A stretch of DNA of 64,000 nt from Rubrivivax sp. (GCA_022842305.1 JALHPY010000004.1:28917-92916), one strand, 5' to 3'; positions 24,764-34,361 are shown, numbered from the stretch's first letter. Notes: generated from the letters alone by a model not told the origin. Numbers and translations are program-made.

Positions 24764-26228
24764 TCTGGCCGAGCCCGGCGGCGATGCCGGCGCGCCCGCG
24801 CCGCTGCAGGCCGGCGACGTGGTCGATGGCTGGCGCATCGAGGAAAAGCTGCACACCGGCGGCATGGCCCACCTGTGGCGCGTGAGCCCGGTGCCGGGCG
24901 CCGACGCGCCGCACCTGCCCCCCGGCACCGAAGGCCTGCCGCTGATCATGAAGGTGCCGCGCATCAAGGGCGGCGAGGACCCGGCGTCCATCGTCGGCTT
25001 CGAGGTCGAGCGCATGATCCTGCCGGCCCTGCATGGCGTTCATGTTCCGCGTTATGTGGCGCGCGGCGACTTCACGCGCACGCCCTACATCGTGATGGAG
25101 CGCATCGAGGGCGTTTCGCTGCGGCCGCGGCTGGACGACGCGCCGCTGGCCTTCGACGAGATCATCGAGATCGGCGCCCAGGTGGCCACCGCGCTGCACG
25201 ACCTGCATCGCCAGCGTCTGGTGCACCTGGACGTGAAGCCCAGCAACATCCTGCGCCGGGCTGACGGCACGGTGGTGCTGGTGGACTTCGGCCTGTCGCG
25301 CCACGACCGCCTGCCCGACCTGCTCGAAGAGGCCTTCACGCTGCCCATGGGAACCGGGCCCTACATGTCGCCCGAACAGGTGCAGCAGGTGCGCAGCGAT
25401 CCGCGCTCGGACCTGTTCGCCCTGGGCGTGATGCTGTACCACCTGTGCACCGGCGAGCGCCCCTTCGGCGCGCCCGAATCGGTGCGCGGCCTGCGTCGGC
25501 GCCTGTACGTCGACCCGGTGCCGCCGCGCGCCATCCGCCGCGACTGCCCGCCCTGGCTGCAGGAAATCATCCTCAAGTGCCTGGAGGTCAAGCCCGAGCG
25601 CCGCTGGCAGACCGCGGCACAGCTGGCGCTGGCGCTGCAGGATCCGCAGCAAGTGCCGCTGACGCAGCGCGCCGAGCGCATGGACACCAGCGGCGCGCTG
25701 CTGCGCCTGAAGCGCTGGTTCTTCGCGCTGGGCACGGCACCGGCCGAACCGCCGGTGCTGGGCGCCACCACGCAGCTGATGAAGTGCCCCATCATCATGG
25801 CCGCGATCGACGTGGACAACGCCGCGCCGGCCCTGATGGAGCAACTGCGCGAGACCGTGCGCCGCGTCGTGGCGGTAGAGCCCGGCGCGCGCCTGGCCTG
25901 CGTGAGCGTGATGAAGACCGCGCGCATCGGCGCCGACGAACTGGTGGACGAACGCGGCCACAGCGTGCACGTGCGCCAGCTGGTGGCGCTCAAGCACTGG
26001 GCACGGCCCATCAGCAAGTCGCTCAACCTGGACGACGGGCGCCTGACCTTCCACGTGCTCGAGGCCCCGGACGTGGCCGCCGCCATCGTCGACTTCGCGC
26101 AGCGCAATCAGGCCGACCATGTGGTCATGGGCGCGCGCGGCAATTCGGCGATGCGCCAGTACCTGGGCAGCGTCAGCTCGCAGGTGGTGGCGCAGGCCGA
26201 TTGCACCGTGACGGTGGTGCGTGCATAG
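24753..26228 (+). CDS. Serine/threonine protein kinase fused to a UspA domain
   Basis: A 491-residue cytoplasmic fusion. The N-terminal kinase (about 25-315) has a glycine loop LHTGGMAHLW, lysine in LIMKVPR (K67), a catalytic loop HLDVKPSNIL (D160, HLD instead of HRD) and VDFGLSR (D178), then GTGPYMSPEQ. A linker near 320-345 precedes a universal-stress-protein domain (about 350-491) ending GARGNSAMRQYLGSVSSQVV, the USP nucleotide-binding motif. No transmembrane segment or PASTA domain. ATG 24753 is chosen as the first start before the kinase domain; the ORF track start is 128 codons upstream. Confidence 0.9.
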   Translation: MDADLAEPGGDAGAPAPLQAGDVVDGWRIEEKLHTGGMAHLWRVSPVPGADAPHLPPGTEGLPLIMKVPRIKGGEDPASIVGFEVERMILPALHGVHVPRYVARGDFTRTPYIVMERIEGVSLRPRLDDAPLAFDEIIEIGAQVATALHDLHRQRLVHLDVKPSNILRRADGTVVLVDFGLSRHDRLPDLLEEAFTLPMGTGPYMSPEQVQQVRSDPRSDLFALGVMLYHLCTGERPFGAPESVRGLRRRLYVDPVPPRAIRRDCPPWLQEIILKCLEVKPERRWQTAAQLALALQDPQQVPLTQRAERMDTSGALLRLKRWFFALGTAPAEPPVLGATTQLMKCPIIMAAIDVDNAAPALMEQLRETVRRVVAVEPGARLACVSVMKTARIGADELVDERGHSVHVRQLVALKHWARPISKSLNLDDGRLTFHVLEAPDVAAAIVDFAQRNQADHVVMGARGNSAMRQYLGSVSSQVVAQADCTVTVVRA

Positions 26229-26301
26229 GACAATGCCAGCACCAGGCTGGGGCATCGGCTTCGAGCGGGAAAACCCGCCCGGGATGGCCCCACCTGGACT
26301 C

Positions 26302-26307
26302 TAGAAT
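26302..26307 (+). promoter_or_regulatory. Putative -10 box upstream of the TRAP binding-protein gene
   Basis: TAGAAT 50 bases before the ATG at 26358, in a short intergenic gap. No matching -35 was seen at standard spacing. A strong ribosome site (CAGGAG) lies 7 bases before the ATG. Confidence 0.35.
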
Positions 26308-26357
26308 TCCGCGCCTTTCCCCGATTACCAACCGTGCCTTGTCACAGGAGTTTTTCC

Positions 26358-27440
26358 ATGGAACGTCGATCATTCGTCAGGAACACCGGACTCGCCGGCA
26401 TCCTGGCCGCTGGTGCTGCGCCGGCCATCGTGCACGCGCAGGCCAACATCCGCTGGCGTCTGGCTTCGAGCTTCCCCAAGTCGCTGGACACCATCTTTGG
26501 CGCCGCGGAAATCTTCGCCAAGCAGGTCGGGCTGATGTCGGGCGGCAAGTTCCAGATCACCGTGGCCACGCCCGGCGAGATCGTGCCGGCTTTCGGTGTG
26601 CTCGATGCCGTGCAGGCCGCCACGGTCGAGATGGCGCACACCGCGCCCTACTACTTCTTCGGCAAGGACCCGACCTTCGCACTGGGCTGCGCCATCCCCT
26701 TCGGCCTGAATTCGCGCCAGATGTCGGCCTGGATGTACGAAGGCAACGGTCTCAAGCTGACCCGCGAGCACTACGCCAAGTACAACATCGTCAATTTCCC
26801 CGGTGGCAATACCGGTGCGCAGATGGGCGGCTGGTGGCGCAAGGAGATCAAGTCGCTGGCCGACCTGAAGGGTCAGAAGTTCCGCACCGGGGGCTTCGGC
26901 GGCGTGATCATGGGTCGCATCGGCGCCGTGCCGCAGAACATCCCGGGTGGCGAGATCTACCAGGCGCTCGAGAAGGGCACCATCGATTCGGCCGAGTGGA
27001 TCGGCCCCTATGACGACGAGAAGCTCGGCTTTGCCAAGGTCGCGCCGTTCTACGCCTACCCCGGCTTCTGGGAAGGGGGTCCGCAGCTGGACTTCTACAT
27101 CAACGACAAGGCCTACAACGGCTTGTCGGCCGATTACAAGGCCATGATCGAGTCGGCGGCATCGCACGCCCACGTCGAGATGCAGGCCCGTTACGACGCA
27201 CGCAACCCGGCCGCGCTGAAGCGGCTGGTGGGAAGTGGCACCAAGCTGTTCCGCTTCCCCAAGGACGTGATGGAAGCCGGCTTCAAGGAAGCCATGGCCG
27301 AGTACAGCGACCTGAGTGCCAAGAACCCGGGGTGGAAGAAGATCTACGAGGACTACGCCGTCTTCCGTCGCGACGCGAACCTGTGGTTCCGCTTCACCGA
27401 AGCCGGCTTCGACGACTTCATGCAGGCCCAGAAGCTGTAA
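26358..27440 (+). CDS. TRAP transporter solute-binding protein (TakP/DctP-like)
   Basis: A 360-residue periplasmic binding protein with a twin-arginine-like signal (MERRSFVRNTGLAGILAAG, ending VHAQ). The segments GGNTGAQMGGWWRKEI, GGEIYQALEKGTIDSAEW and GPYDDEKLGFAKVAPFYAYP closely match the TakP class, which binds 2-oxo acids. Pairs in function with the converging permease genes beyond the shared terminator, an unusual order because P, Q and M subunits are generally co-directional. Confidence 0.93.
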   Translation: MERRSFVRNTGLAGILAAGAAPAIVHAQANIRWRLASSFPKSLDTIFGAAEIFAKQVGLMSGGKFQITVATPGEIVPAFGVLDAVQAATVEMAHTAPYYFFGKDPTFALGCAIPFGLNSRQMSAWMYEGNGLKLTREHYAKYNIVNFPGGNTGAQMGGWWRKEIKSLADLKGQKFRTGGFGGVIMGRIGAVPQNIPGGEIYQALEKGTIDSAEWIGPYDDEKLGFAKVAPFYAYPGFWEGGPQLDFYINDKAYNGLSADYKAMIESAASHAHVEMQARYDARNPAALKRLVGSGTKLFRFPKDVMEAGFKEAMAEYSDLSAKNPGWKKIYEDYAVFRRDANLWFRFTEAGFDDFMQAQKL

Positions 27441-27492
27441 ACACGGGCCCGGCTGCGCTGCCCTCGAGGCAGCGCGCGGCCCGGCAAGAAAA

Positions 27493-27519
27493 AGGCCCCG
27501 CTGTGCGGGGCCTTTTTTT
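27493..27519. terminator. Bidirectional intrinsic terminator between dctP-like and dctM-like genes
   Basis: AGGCCCCG-CTGTG-CGGGGCCT stem (8 bp, 5-base loop) flanked by a run of A on the left and seven T on the right, so it can end transcription on both strands. Confidence 0.9.
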
Positions 27520-27558
27520 GTCTACCGCGGGCAAGCGTCGAGGCCCGCCCGCGGCGCG

Positions 27559-29385
27559 CTACTTCTTGTCCTGCTTCACGGCATCCAGCAGTTCCTTCAT
27601 CGGGTCGGCCGGGGCGGCGTCGGCAGGCGCCGAGGCGGGTGATGCGCCCGGGGCCGAAGCAGCGGCACCGAAGTCCATGCTGGGGGCGGCCTTTTCAGGC
27701 CCTGCGGTGTCGGCCTCCAGCAACTGTTCGAAGGCCTTGTCGGCGTCGATCTTCACCGTTTCCTGGGCCAGGCCGCCCACCACCAGCTTGGGGTACAGCA
27801 CCACGACCGCGACCATGATCAGCTGCAGGCAGATGAAGGCGATGCTGCCCTTGTAGATCTGCGCCGTGGTCACGGCCGGGATGCGTTCGCCCGTGATGCG
27901 GTCGTTGTAGTCGGACCTGGCAGCCACGCTGCGCAGGTAGAACAGGGCAAAGCCGAACGGTGGCGTCAGGAACGAGGTCTGCAGGTTCATGGCCAGGATG
28001 ACGCCGAACCAGACCATCACCGCGTCTGGGGGTACGCCGGGCAGCAGGGCCGGAAGCAGCTTCTCGGCCACCGGCACCAGTATGGGCACCACGATGAAGG
28101 CGATCTCGAAGAAGTCGATGAACATGCCCAGCACGAAGACCAGCAGGTTCACGACGATCAGGAAACCCATGGCCCCGCCGGGCAGCTTGTCGAACAGGTG
28201 CTCGACCCAGATGTGCCCATCGGCGGCGTTGAAGGTGAAGCTGAAGACCGTGCTGCCGATCAGGATGAACAGCACGAAGGTGGCGAGCTTGGCGGTGCTG
28301 TCCAGTGCCTGCTTCATCAGCTTCATAGTCAGCTGGCGGCGTGCCGTGGCCATGATCAGGGCGCCCACGGCCCCCATGGCGCCGCCTTCGGTGGGGGTGG
28401 CCACGCCCAGGAAGATCGTGCCCAGCACCAGGAAGATCAGCACCAGCGGCGGAATCAGCACGAAGGTCACCTGCTGCGCCAGCTTGGACAGCAGCCCCAG
28501 CTTCGCCACGCGATCGGCGATGGCCAGCAGCAGCGCCAGCAGCGAGGCCACGGTGAGCGACAGGATGAAGGTCTCGTCGCCCGGGGCGGGGGTGGAGCGC
28601 CCGATCAGGCCATTGATGATCTGGCTGTGGAGTTGCGACCACACGTAGCCCGCCACGGCGCAGACGATGAACAGCACCAGCAGCGAACGGTGGCCGCTGG
28701 CGCCGGAGTCTTCACGGTAGATGCGCGCCTCCTCAGGCAGGGCCGGCACCCACTTGGGCTTGACGATGGCCACCACCGCGATGAACAGCAGGTAGCAGCC
28801 CACCAGCAACAGCCCGGGCAGCATCGCGCCAGCGTACATGTCGCCCACCGAACGGCCCATCTGGTCGGCCAGCACGATCAGCACCAACGACGGTGGGATG
28901 GCCTGCGCCAGGGTGCCGCTGGCGGTGATGGTGCCGGTGGCGATGGTGCGGTTGTAGCCGTAGCGCAGCATGATGGGCAGCGAGATCAGGCCCATGGAGA
29001 TGACGGCAGCGGCCACCACGCCGGTGGTCGCTGCCAGCAGCGCACCCACCAGGATCACCGCCACCGCCAGGCCGCCGCGCAAGGGGCCGAACACCTGACC
29101 CACGGTTTCCAGCAGGTCCTCGGCCATGCCTGATCGTTCGAGGATGATGCCCATGAAGGTGAAGAACGGGATGGCCAGCAGGGTGTCGTTCTGCATGATG
29201 CCGAACACGCGCAGCGGCAGCGCCGAGAACATGTTGGGCGGGAACAGCCCGGCCTCGATGCCGATGAAGCCCATGAACAGGCCCGTGGCAGCCAGGCCGA
29301 AGGCTACCGGTATGCCGGTGAGCAGGAACAGGAACAGGGCCGCGAACATCAGCGGCACGAAGTTCTCAGCAATGAAAGCCATCAT
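27559..29385 (-). CDS. TRAP transporter large permease (DctM-like)
   Basis: A 608-residue DctM family permease, longer than the usual 430. Twelve or so hydrophobic helices include LLAIPFFTFMGIILERSGMA and GVATPTEGGAMGAVGALI. The extra length comes from a large internal insertion between helices (near 200-280) and a C-terminal tail rich in Ala/Pro (ASAPGASPASAPADAAPADP) that is cytoplasmic or periplasmic. Start at 29385 is 1 base after the DctQ stop. Confidence 0.92.
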   Translation of the reverse strand: MMAFIAENFVPLMFAALFLFLLTGIPVAFGLAATGLFMGFIGIEAGLFPPNMFSALPLRVFGIMQNDTLLAIPFFTFMGIILERSGMAEDLLETVGQVFGPLRGGLAVAVILVGALLAATTGVVAAAVISMGLISLPIMLRYGYNRTIATGTITASGTLAQAIPPSLVLIVLADQMGRSVGDMYAGAMLPGLLLVGCYLLFIAVVAIVKPKWVPALPEEARIYREDSGASGHRSLLVLFIVCAVAGYVWSQLHSQIINGLIGRSTPAPGDETFILSLTVASLLALLLAIADRVAKLGLLSKLAQQVTFVLIPPLVLIFLVLGTIFLGVATPTEGGAMGAVGALIMATARRQLTMKLMKQALDSTAKLATFVLFILIGSTVFSFTFNAADGHIWVEHLFDKLPGGAMGFLIVVNLLVFVLGMFIDFFEIAFIVVPILVPVAEKLLPALLPGVPPDAVMVWFGVILAMNLQTSFLTPPFGFALFYLRSVAARSDYNDRITGERIPAVTTAQIYKGSIAFICLQLIMVAVVVLYPKLVVGGLAQETVKIDADKAFEQLLEADTAGPEKAAPSMDFGAAASAPGASPASAPADAAPADPMKELLDAVKQDKK

Positions 29386-29386
29386 G

Positions 29387-30046
29387 TCAGGCGCCCTTGG
29401 CAGTTTCGTGCTGATGTGCGGCCTTGACGGCGGCAGCTGCAGCAGCTGCCTTGGCGGTGGCGGCGGCAGCCTTGGCTTCCAGTTCGGCGGCCATTTCGGC
29501 TTCGGCGGCCTTGGTGAACGGATCTTTGCTGAAAGGCTCATCGGCGGCGCCGCGCACGAAGGCGATGCGCTTGATCAGTTCCGACACGCTCTGCACCAGC
29601 AGCACGGCAAATCCCAGCGGGATCAGCAACTGCACCGGCCAGCGGATCAGGCCGCCCGCGTTCTGACTCATCTCACCCGAGACCCATGCTCGGTGGAACA
29701 CCGGCCACGACAGGTTGATCAGGATCAGGCACAAGGGGATGACGAAGATGGCCAGCCCCGCTGCGTCGATGATGGCGTTGGTGCGCTTGGACAGCTTGCC
29801 CGAGATGAAGTCGATGCGCACGTGGGCATTGCGCAGCAGGACGTACCCCGAGCCGAGCATGAAGACGGCCGAGAACAGGTACCACTGAATTTCGAGATAG
29901 GCATTGGAGCCCATGTCGAAAGCCTTGCGCATGATGGCGTTGCCGGCGCTGATGACCACCGCCGCCAGGATCAGCCACATGACCACCTTGCCGACGCCTT
30001 CACTGAAAGCGTCGATCAACTTCGATAGGCGCAGGAGTGCTGTCAC
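29387..30046 (-). CDS. TRAP transporter small permease (DctQ-like)
   Basis: A 219-residue DctQ protein with four helices: IAFVRGAADEP marks the end of the membrane part. The tail from about residue 180 on is Ala/Lys/Glu-rich and ends HQHETAKGA, an unusual low-complexity extension. It is translated just before the large permease. Substrate specificity comes from the binding protein, probably a 2-oxo acid. Confidence 0.9.
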   Translation of the reverse strand: MTALLRLSKLIDAFSEGVGKVVMWLILAAVVISAGNAIMRKAFDMGSNAYLEIQWYLFSAVFMLGSGYVLLRNAHVRIDFISGKLSKRTNAIIDAAGLAIFVIPLCLILINLSWPVFHRAWVSGEMSQNAGGLIRWPVQLLIPLGFAVLLVQSVSELIKRIAFVRGAADEPFSKDPFTKAAEAEMAAELEAKAAAATAKAAAAAAAVKAAHQHETAKGA

Positions 30047-30280
30047 TGAGTTTCTCCACTACTTGATCACGGGCCAAGGCGACCCAGGGACGATCTGTTG
30101 CGCCGTGACTGTAGGCGACGGCGGACGCGCTGCAGCGGCGAATCGTCGAAACCGGGGGGGCGGGGAAACACGGATACTGTTGCCACGCTCGCTGCGCCAA
30201 CGGGCCACGTCCGGCGCAGACGTTCGCGTCGCCCGCTTGCACCACCGCGCCCGTGAAGGGCAGCGGCCGGCGGGCGGGTG

Positions 30281-30625
30281 TCAGGCCGACAGGGCTTTCT
30301 GGTACAGCACCGTGGAACGTGCGCCGCTGCGGCAGAACAGCAGCAGCGGCCGCGGCAGTTCGGCGAGCAGCACGGCCATCTGGGCGATTTGCTCTGGCGA
30401 CTGGTAGGCGCCGCTGACCGGCAGGAAGCGGTAGGCCAGCCCCGCGGCAACGGCAGCTGCCTCGATGGCGGCGTTGGTCGGCTGGCCGCTGTCGTGTTCG
30501 AAGTCGGGCCGGTTGTTGACCACGCTCTTGAAACCCTTGGCTGCGGCTTCGGCCATGGCTTGGGGCGTGAGTTGCGGGGCGACGCACACGTCGGCGTCGA
30601 TCTGTCGCATGGGCAGGATGCTCAT
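30281..30625 (-). CDS. DUF442/TIGR01244 phosphatase-like protein (beta-lactamase hydrolase-like)
   Basis: A 114-residue protein tyrosine phosphatase-fold domain (COG3453). The P-loop CRSGARS matches CxxGxRS. In other genomes this domain is often fused to persulfide dioxygenase or quinone reductase in sulfide detoxification; here it is single. Ends 5 bases before the YqeY gene on the same strand, so probably cotranscribed behind rpsU and yqeY. Confidence 0.88.
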   Translation of the reverse strand: MSILPMRQIDADVCVAPQLTPQAMAEAAAKGFKSVVNNRPDFEHDSGQPTNAAIEAAAVAAGLAYRFLPVSGAYQSPEQIAQMAVLLAELPRPLLLFCRSGARSTVLYQKALSA

Positions 30626-30630
30626 TGGCC

Positions 30631-31077
30631 CTACCTTGCCAGGGCTTGCTTGACGGCGGCTGACACCAGCCCCATCTCGGCCTTGCCGGCCAGTCGCGCC
30701 TTGGCGGCGCTCATCACCTTGCCCATGTCGCCGGGCCCGCTGGCGCCCAGTTCGCTCACCAGGGCGGCAATGGTGCTGGCCACTTCATCGGCCGACAGGC
30801 GCTGCGGCAGATAGGCCTCGAGCACCGCCACTTCGGCGCCTTCCTTGGCCACCAGGTCCTCGCGGCCACCTTGCTGGAAGGCGGTGATGCTGTCCTTGCG
30901 CTGCTTGATCAGCTTGTCGACGATGCCCACCACAGCGGCGTCGTCGAGCACGATGCGCTCGTCCACCTCGCGTTGCTTGCACGCGGCCAGCAGCATGCGG
31001 ATGGTGGTCAGCCGCGGGGCGTCCTTGGCCCGCATAGCGGCCTTCATGTCTTCGGTGATGCGGTCCTTGAGGCTCAT
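30631..31077 (-). CDS. GatB/YqeY domain protein
   Basis: A 148-residue helical protein with the YqeY features LKDRITEDMKAAMRAKD, TTIRMLLAACKQREVDE, EVAVLEAYLPQRL and GPGDMGKVMSAAK. It resembles the tail domain of GatB that binds tRNA, but acts alone; precise function is not known. In many beta-proteobacteria it follows rpsU, as here (97 bases downstream). Confidence 0.93.
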   Translation of the reverse strand: MSLKDRITEDMKAAMRAKDAPRLTTIRMLLAACKQREVDERIVLDDAAVVGIVDKLIKQRKDSITAFQQGGREDLVAKEGAEVAVLEAYLPQRLSADEVASTIAALVSELGASGPGDMGKVMSAAKARLAGKAEMGLVSAAVKQALAR

Positions 31078-31174
31078 GCAGCGGTCTCCTGAACGGAACA
31101 AGCCCGCTGCGGTGCGCCGCGCGGGCTTGGTGGGAACGGCAGGCCGCCCTGCGGGCAGCCGGCGGCCGACAATT

Positions 31175-31387
31175 TCAGTAAAGCTTCTTGGGCAACTGCA
31201 TGCTGCGCACGCGCTTGAAGTGGCGCTTGACCGCTGCCGCCTTCTTGCGCTTGCGCTCGGCGGTGGGCTTCTCGTAGAACTCGCGTGCGCGCAACTCGGT
31301 CAACAGGCCGATCTTCTCGATCGTGCGCTTGAAGCGGCGCAGGGCGACGTCGAAGGGCTCGTTTTCTTTGACGCGGATGGTGGTCAT
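31175..31387 (-). CDS. rpsU: 30S ribosomal protein S21
   Basis: A 70-residue basic protein of normal S21 length: [20 protein letters not shown] and [20 protein letters not shown] are diagnostic. S21 helps bind mRNA at the 30S subunit. Precedes yqeY on the same strand. A TATAAT -10 box upstream is listed separately. Confidence 0.98.
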   Translation of the reverse strand: MTTIRVKENEPFDVALRRFKRTIEKIGLLTELRAREFYEKPTAERKRKKAAAVKRHFKRVRSMQLPKKLY

Positions 31388-31794
31388 GGGCTCAAGGATC
31401 CAGGTGATGTGCGCGCCCGGGGTGCCCCGGTGTCTGCCACTTGCGCCCTGGGGGATCCCGGGGCAAGGGGGCCTGACATGTGCTGCTTCGCGCGCAAGGA
31501 CTAGTGTCACAGCAAAGCCCGAAATTATAGACCGTATTCGACGCACCGCGACAACCGGTGCAGCCGGCACGCCGCGGCGCGTGTGCACCACCTGCTCGAG
31601 GGGCGCGCAATCAAGGGGGATCAGGTTCGCTTGCATACGGACTGGGGTAATCTGCGCGACCGCCCGCGTCAACCTAGGGAATAAGCTGGCAAAGTTGCTT
31701 GCCCTCCCTGCCGCGGGCCACCACCATAGGGCATGGGCTGCGCACGGTGCTGCAGCCCTGATCGTGGTGTGCCGTGGCCTGATTTGTCCATCCG
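31388..31794. other. Gene-free interval between rpsU and the GGDEF-like gene
   Basis: A 407-base stretch holding the rpsU promoter (31524-31529) and, on the other strand, the start region of the GGDEF-like gene. ORFs in this stretch are shadows. No RNA gene or repeat was recognised. Confidence 0.7.
31524..31529 (-). promoter_or_regulatory. rpsU -10 box (TATAAT)
   Basis: On the minus strand this reads TATAAT; a TTGTCG at about 19 bases upstream may be the -35. The rpsU ATG is 137 bases downstream, leaving a long 5' leader. Confidence 0.6.
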
Positions 31795-32811
31795 ATGACC
31801 CTGACTGTCGAAACCGCCGCGATGAGTGCCCCCAGCGTGCGCGAGCTGTGGGTTCTGCTGGGCAGTACGTTCAACGCCGTGGTCGCCGCCCGGGGTGATC
31901 TGCTGTCCGTCAAGGACCTGGCGGGGGGGCGCTACCTGCACGTCAACGCGGCCATGGCCGATTTCCTGGGGCGTGGCGCCAGCCAGATCATCGGCTGCAC
32001 CGACGCCGAGATCTTCGACGCCCCGGCAGCCACGGCCCTGCGCGCGGCCGATCAGACGGCCATGGCCCAGGCCGAGCCGCTGCTCAGCGAGCACCGCATC
32101 GAGTGGCGCGGCGCGCGGCGCGAGTTCGAGGTGCTGCGCACCGTGGTTGCGTCCGAGAACAACGGCCCGCGCTGGCTGTGCAGCGTCTGGAGCGACCTGA
32201 CCGAGCGCCGCCAGCGCGAGGCGCAATTGCGCGCGGCGCTCGAGCAGATCGAGCAGCAGCAGCGCGCCAATGATCTGTTGCGGCGCGAGATCGCCGACCA
32301 GGCGCTGCGCGAGCCCTTGTCGGGTCTGTACCGGCGCGGCCACTTCGAAGACCAGTTGCGGCGCGAAGTCGACCTGTCCACGCGCGAGCACCGCGAGTTC
32401 GCCATCGTCTTCATCCAGATCGACGCACCCGGCGCCAAGGTGCGCGCGCTGGGTGGCGCGGGCGACGAGCGCGTGCTCGAGGCCATGGGGCGGCTGCTGC
32501 GCGGCGGCACGCGCGCCATGGACGCGTCGTGTCACTTCGAGGACCAGCGCTTCGCCGTGCTGCTGTCGGGCGTGGGCCTGGCCACGGCGCATGCGCGCAT
32601 GGAAGGCCTGCGCCGCCAGTGCGCCACGCAGATCGTGGTGCACGAGGGCCAGGAGTTCGGCTTCACGGTGTCGCTGGGTGTGGCCAGCTTTCCGCACACC
32701 GCGCACACGCAGGAAGCGCTGGTGTCGGCCTGCGAAGCCGCACTGTCAGAGGCGCGCCGCCGTGGCGGCAACCAGGTCACGCTGGCAGCGATCCGCTTCG
32801 ACACCGCCTGA
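31795..32811 (+). CDS. PAS domain protein with a degenerate GGDEF domain
   Basis: A 338-residue protein. An N-terminal PAS-like domain (about 15-135) is followed by a coiled stretch and a GGDEF fold. The diguanylate cyclase signature is lost: the GGDEF position reads EDQRF (in [14 protein letters not shown]), and the metal site and DxLTGLxNR segment are altered to [10 protein letters not shown]. It is therefore probably a non-catalytic relay or GTP/c-di-GMP-binding protein. No transmembrane segment, so the sensed signal is intracellular. Confidence 0.85.
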   Translation: MTLTVETAAMSAPSVRELWVLLGSTFNAVVAARGDLLSVKDLAGGRYLHVNAAMADFLGRGASQIIGCTDAEIFDAPAATALRAADQTAMAQAEPLLSEHRIEWRGARREFEVLRTVVASENNGPRWLCSVWSDLTERRQREAQLRAALEQIEQQQRANDLLRREIADQALREPLSGLYRRGHFEDQLRREVDLSTREHREFAIVFIQIDAPGAKVRALGGAGDERVLEAMGRLLRGGTRAMDASCHFEDQRFAVLLSGVGLATAHARMEGLRRQCATQIVVHEGQEFGFTVSLGVASFPHTAHTQEALVSACEAALSEARRRGGNQVTLAAIRFDTA

Positions 32812-32814
32812 ACA

Positions 32815-33627
32815 TCAGGCGAAGGCCTGATGCAGCATGCTGGCCGCCAGGACCAGCAGCATCAATGCGAACAGGCGCTTGAGCAGACGCACGTCCATGC
32901 GCTGCGCCGTGCGCGCGCCCAGCGGGGCCAAGCTGACGCTGGCCAGCGACACCAGCAGCAACGCCGGCAGGTACAGGTAGCCCCAGGCGCCCGGCAGCGC
33001 CGGCGCCAGGCCGCGCCCGCTGATCAAGTAGCCGGCGGTGCTGGCCAGCGCAATCGGAAAGCCGATGGCCGCGGCCGTGGCCACGGCCTGGCGCGGCGGC
33101 ACGTTGCACCAGGTCATGAAAGGTACCGAGAGAAAGGCGCCGCCCGCACCCAGCAGGGCCGACGCGAAGCCGATACCGACGCCCACGCTGGCTTGCGCCA
33201 GCGCGCCCGGCAGCATGCGGCCCGGTCGGGGCGGCACGTTGCGCAGCATCTTGATCGCCGAATAGCCGATGAAGGCCGCGAACAGCAGCGCCAGGGCCTG
33301 GCCCTTGAGCAGCGCAAAGGCGCCAGCGCCCGCGGCCAGGCTGCCCAGGACGATGCCCGGCGCCATGTGGCGCGCGATCTCCCAGCGCACCGCGCCCAGC
33401 CGATGGTGGGCGCGCACGCTGGACAGCGAAGTGAAGACGATGGTGGCCATCGAGGTGGCGATGGACATCTTGACGGCCAGCGCCGCCGGCACGCCGCGCT
33501 GCGTGAGCAGCAGCGTGAGCACCGGCACCATGACCATGCCCCCGCCGATGCCCAGCAGCCCGGCCAGAAAGCCCACAGCCGCGCCCAGGGCCAGCAGTTC
33601 GGCAATGAGAGCCAGGCCCAGGTCCAA
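32815..33627 (-). CDS. TauE/SafE-family sulfite/organosulfonate exporter
   Basis: A 270-residue membrane protein with about eight helices. The family opening GFLAGLLGIGGGMVMVPVL and a second copy FASALLGAGGAFLSVPFMTW (internal repeat typical of the family) are clear. The start is TTG at 33627, immediately after the EVE protein stop (TGATTG). TauE/SafE proteins export sulfite, sulfoacetate or related anions. Confidence 0.9.
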   Translation of the reverse strand: MDLGLALIAELLALGAAVGFLAGLLGIGGGMVMVPVLTLLLTQRGVPAALAVKMSIATSMATIVFTSLSSVRAHHRLGAVRWEIARHMAPGIVLGSLAAGAGAFALLKGQALALLFAAFIGYSAIKMLRNVPPRPGRMLPGALAQASVGVGIGFASALLGAGGAFLSVPFMTWCNVPPRQAVATAAAIGFPIALASTAGYLISGRGLAPALPGAWGYLYLPALLLVSLASVSLAPLGARTAQRMDVRLLKRLFALMLLVLAASMLHQAFA

Positions 33628-34095
<468 letters not shown>

Positions 34096-34138
34096 GGCAA
34101 GCCGTGCAAGGTGGCCGCGCGCGCTGGGTTGGGGTGGT

Positions 34139-34315
34139 GTCCGCCGTGAACCGTGAACCGCATTCCTGAACCCTCAGGGAAGTTCAGGTGGGCGAGGTCA
34201 GCCAAGCTTCGGGTTCATCTGACGCGAGACGATCACACCAGCCTGGCAATGTTCCAAGCCCTGGCTCAATGAGCATCGGTTCAAGGAAATATTGAGCTCA
34301 CGGGACACGACGGAC
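34139..34315 (-). ncRNA. ssrS: 6S RNA
   Basis: On the minus strand the ends form a long closing stem: GTCCGTCGTGTCCCGTGA pairs with TTCACGGTTCACGGCGGAC, with one small internal loop. The 5' part (GTCCCGTGAGCTCAATATTT) aligns with the E. coli 6S consensus GTCCCCTGAGCCGATATTT, and near the 3' end CCTGAAC-GGTTCAGG forms the conserved hairpin. The position downstream of zapA is the classic 6S location. 6S RNA binds the sigma-70 holoenzyme and mimics an open promoter in stationary phase. Exact ends are estimates. Confidence 0.85.
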
Positions 34316-34361
34316 GAATCCATTCTAGACCTCGAAAGCGCGCCCGTGTGTGCGTTGGATA

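Noticed and set aside
30047-30280. Possible gene or RNA in the gap after dctQ
   Set aside because: The ORFs are short and lack motifs, and no hairpin-plus-T tract was seen.
31388-31794. Possible regulatory RNA upstream of rpsU
   Set aside because: Only a promoter box could be identified; no conserved structure was recognised.
34096-34361. Possible small ORFs between zapA and the EVE gene
   Set aside because: The interval is better explained by 6S RNA with paired ends; ORFs there have no coding signs.
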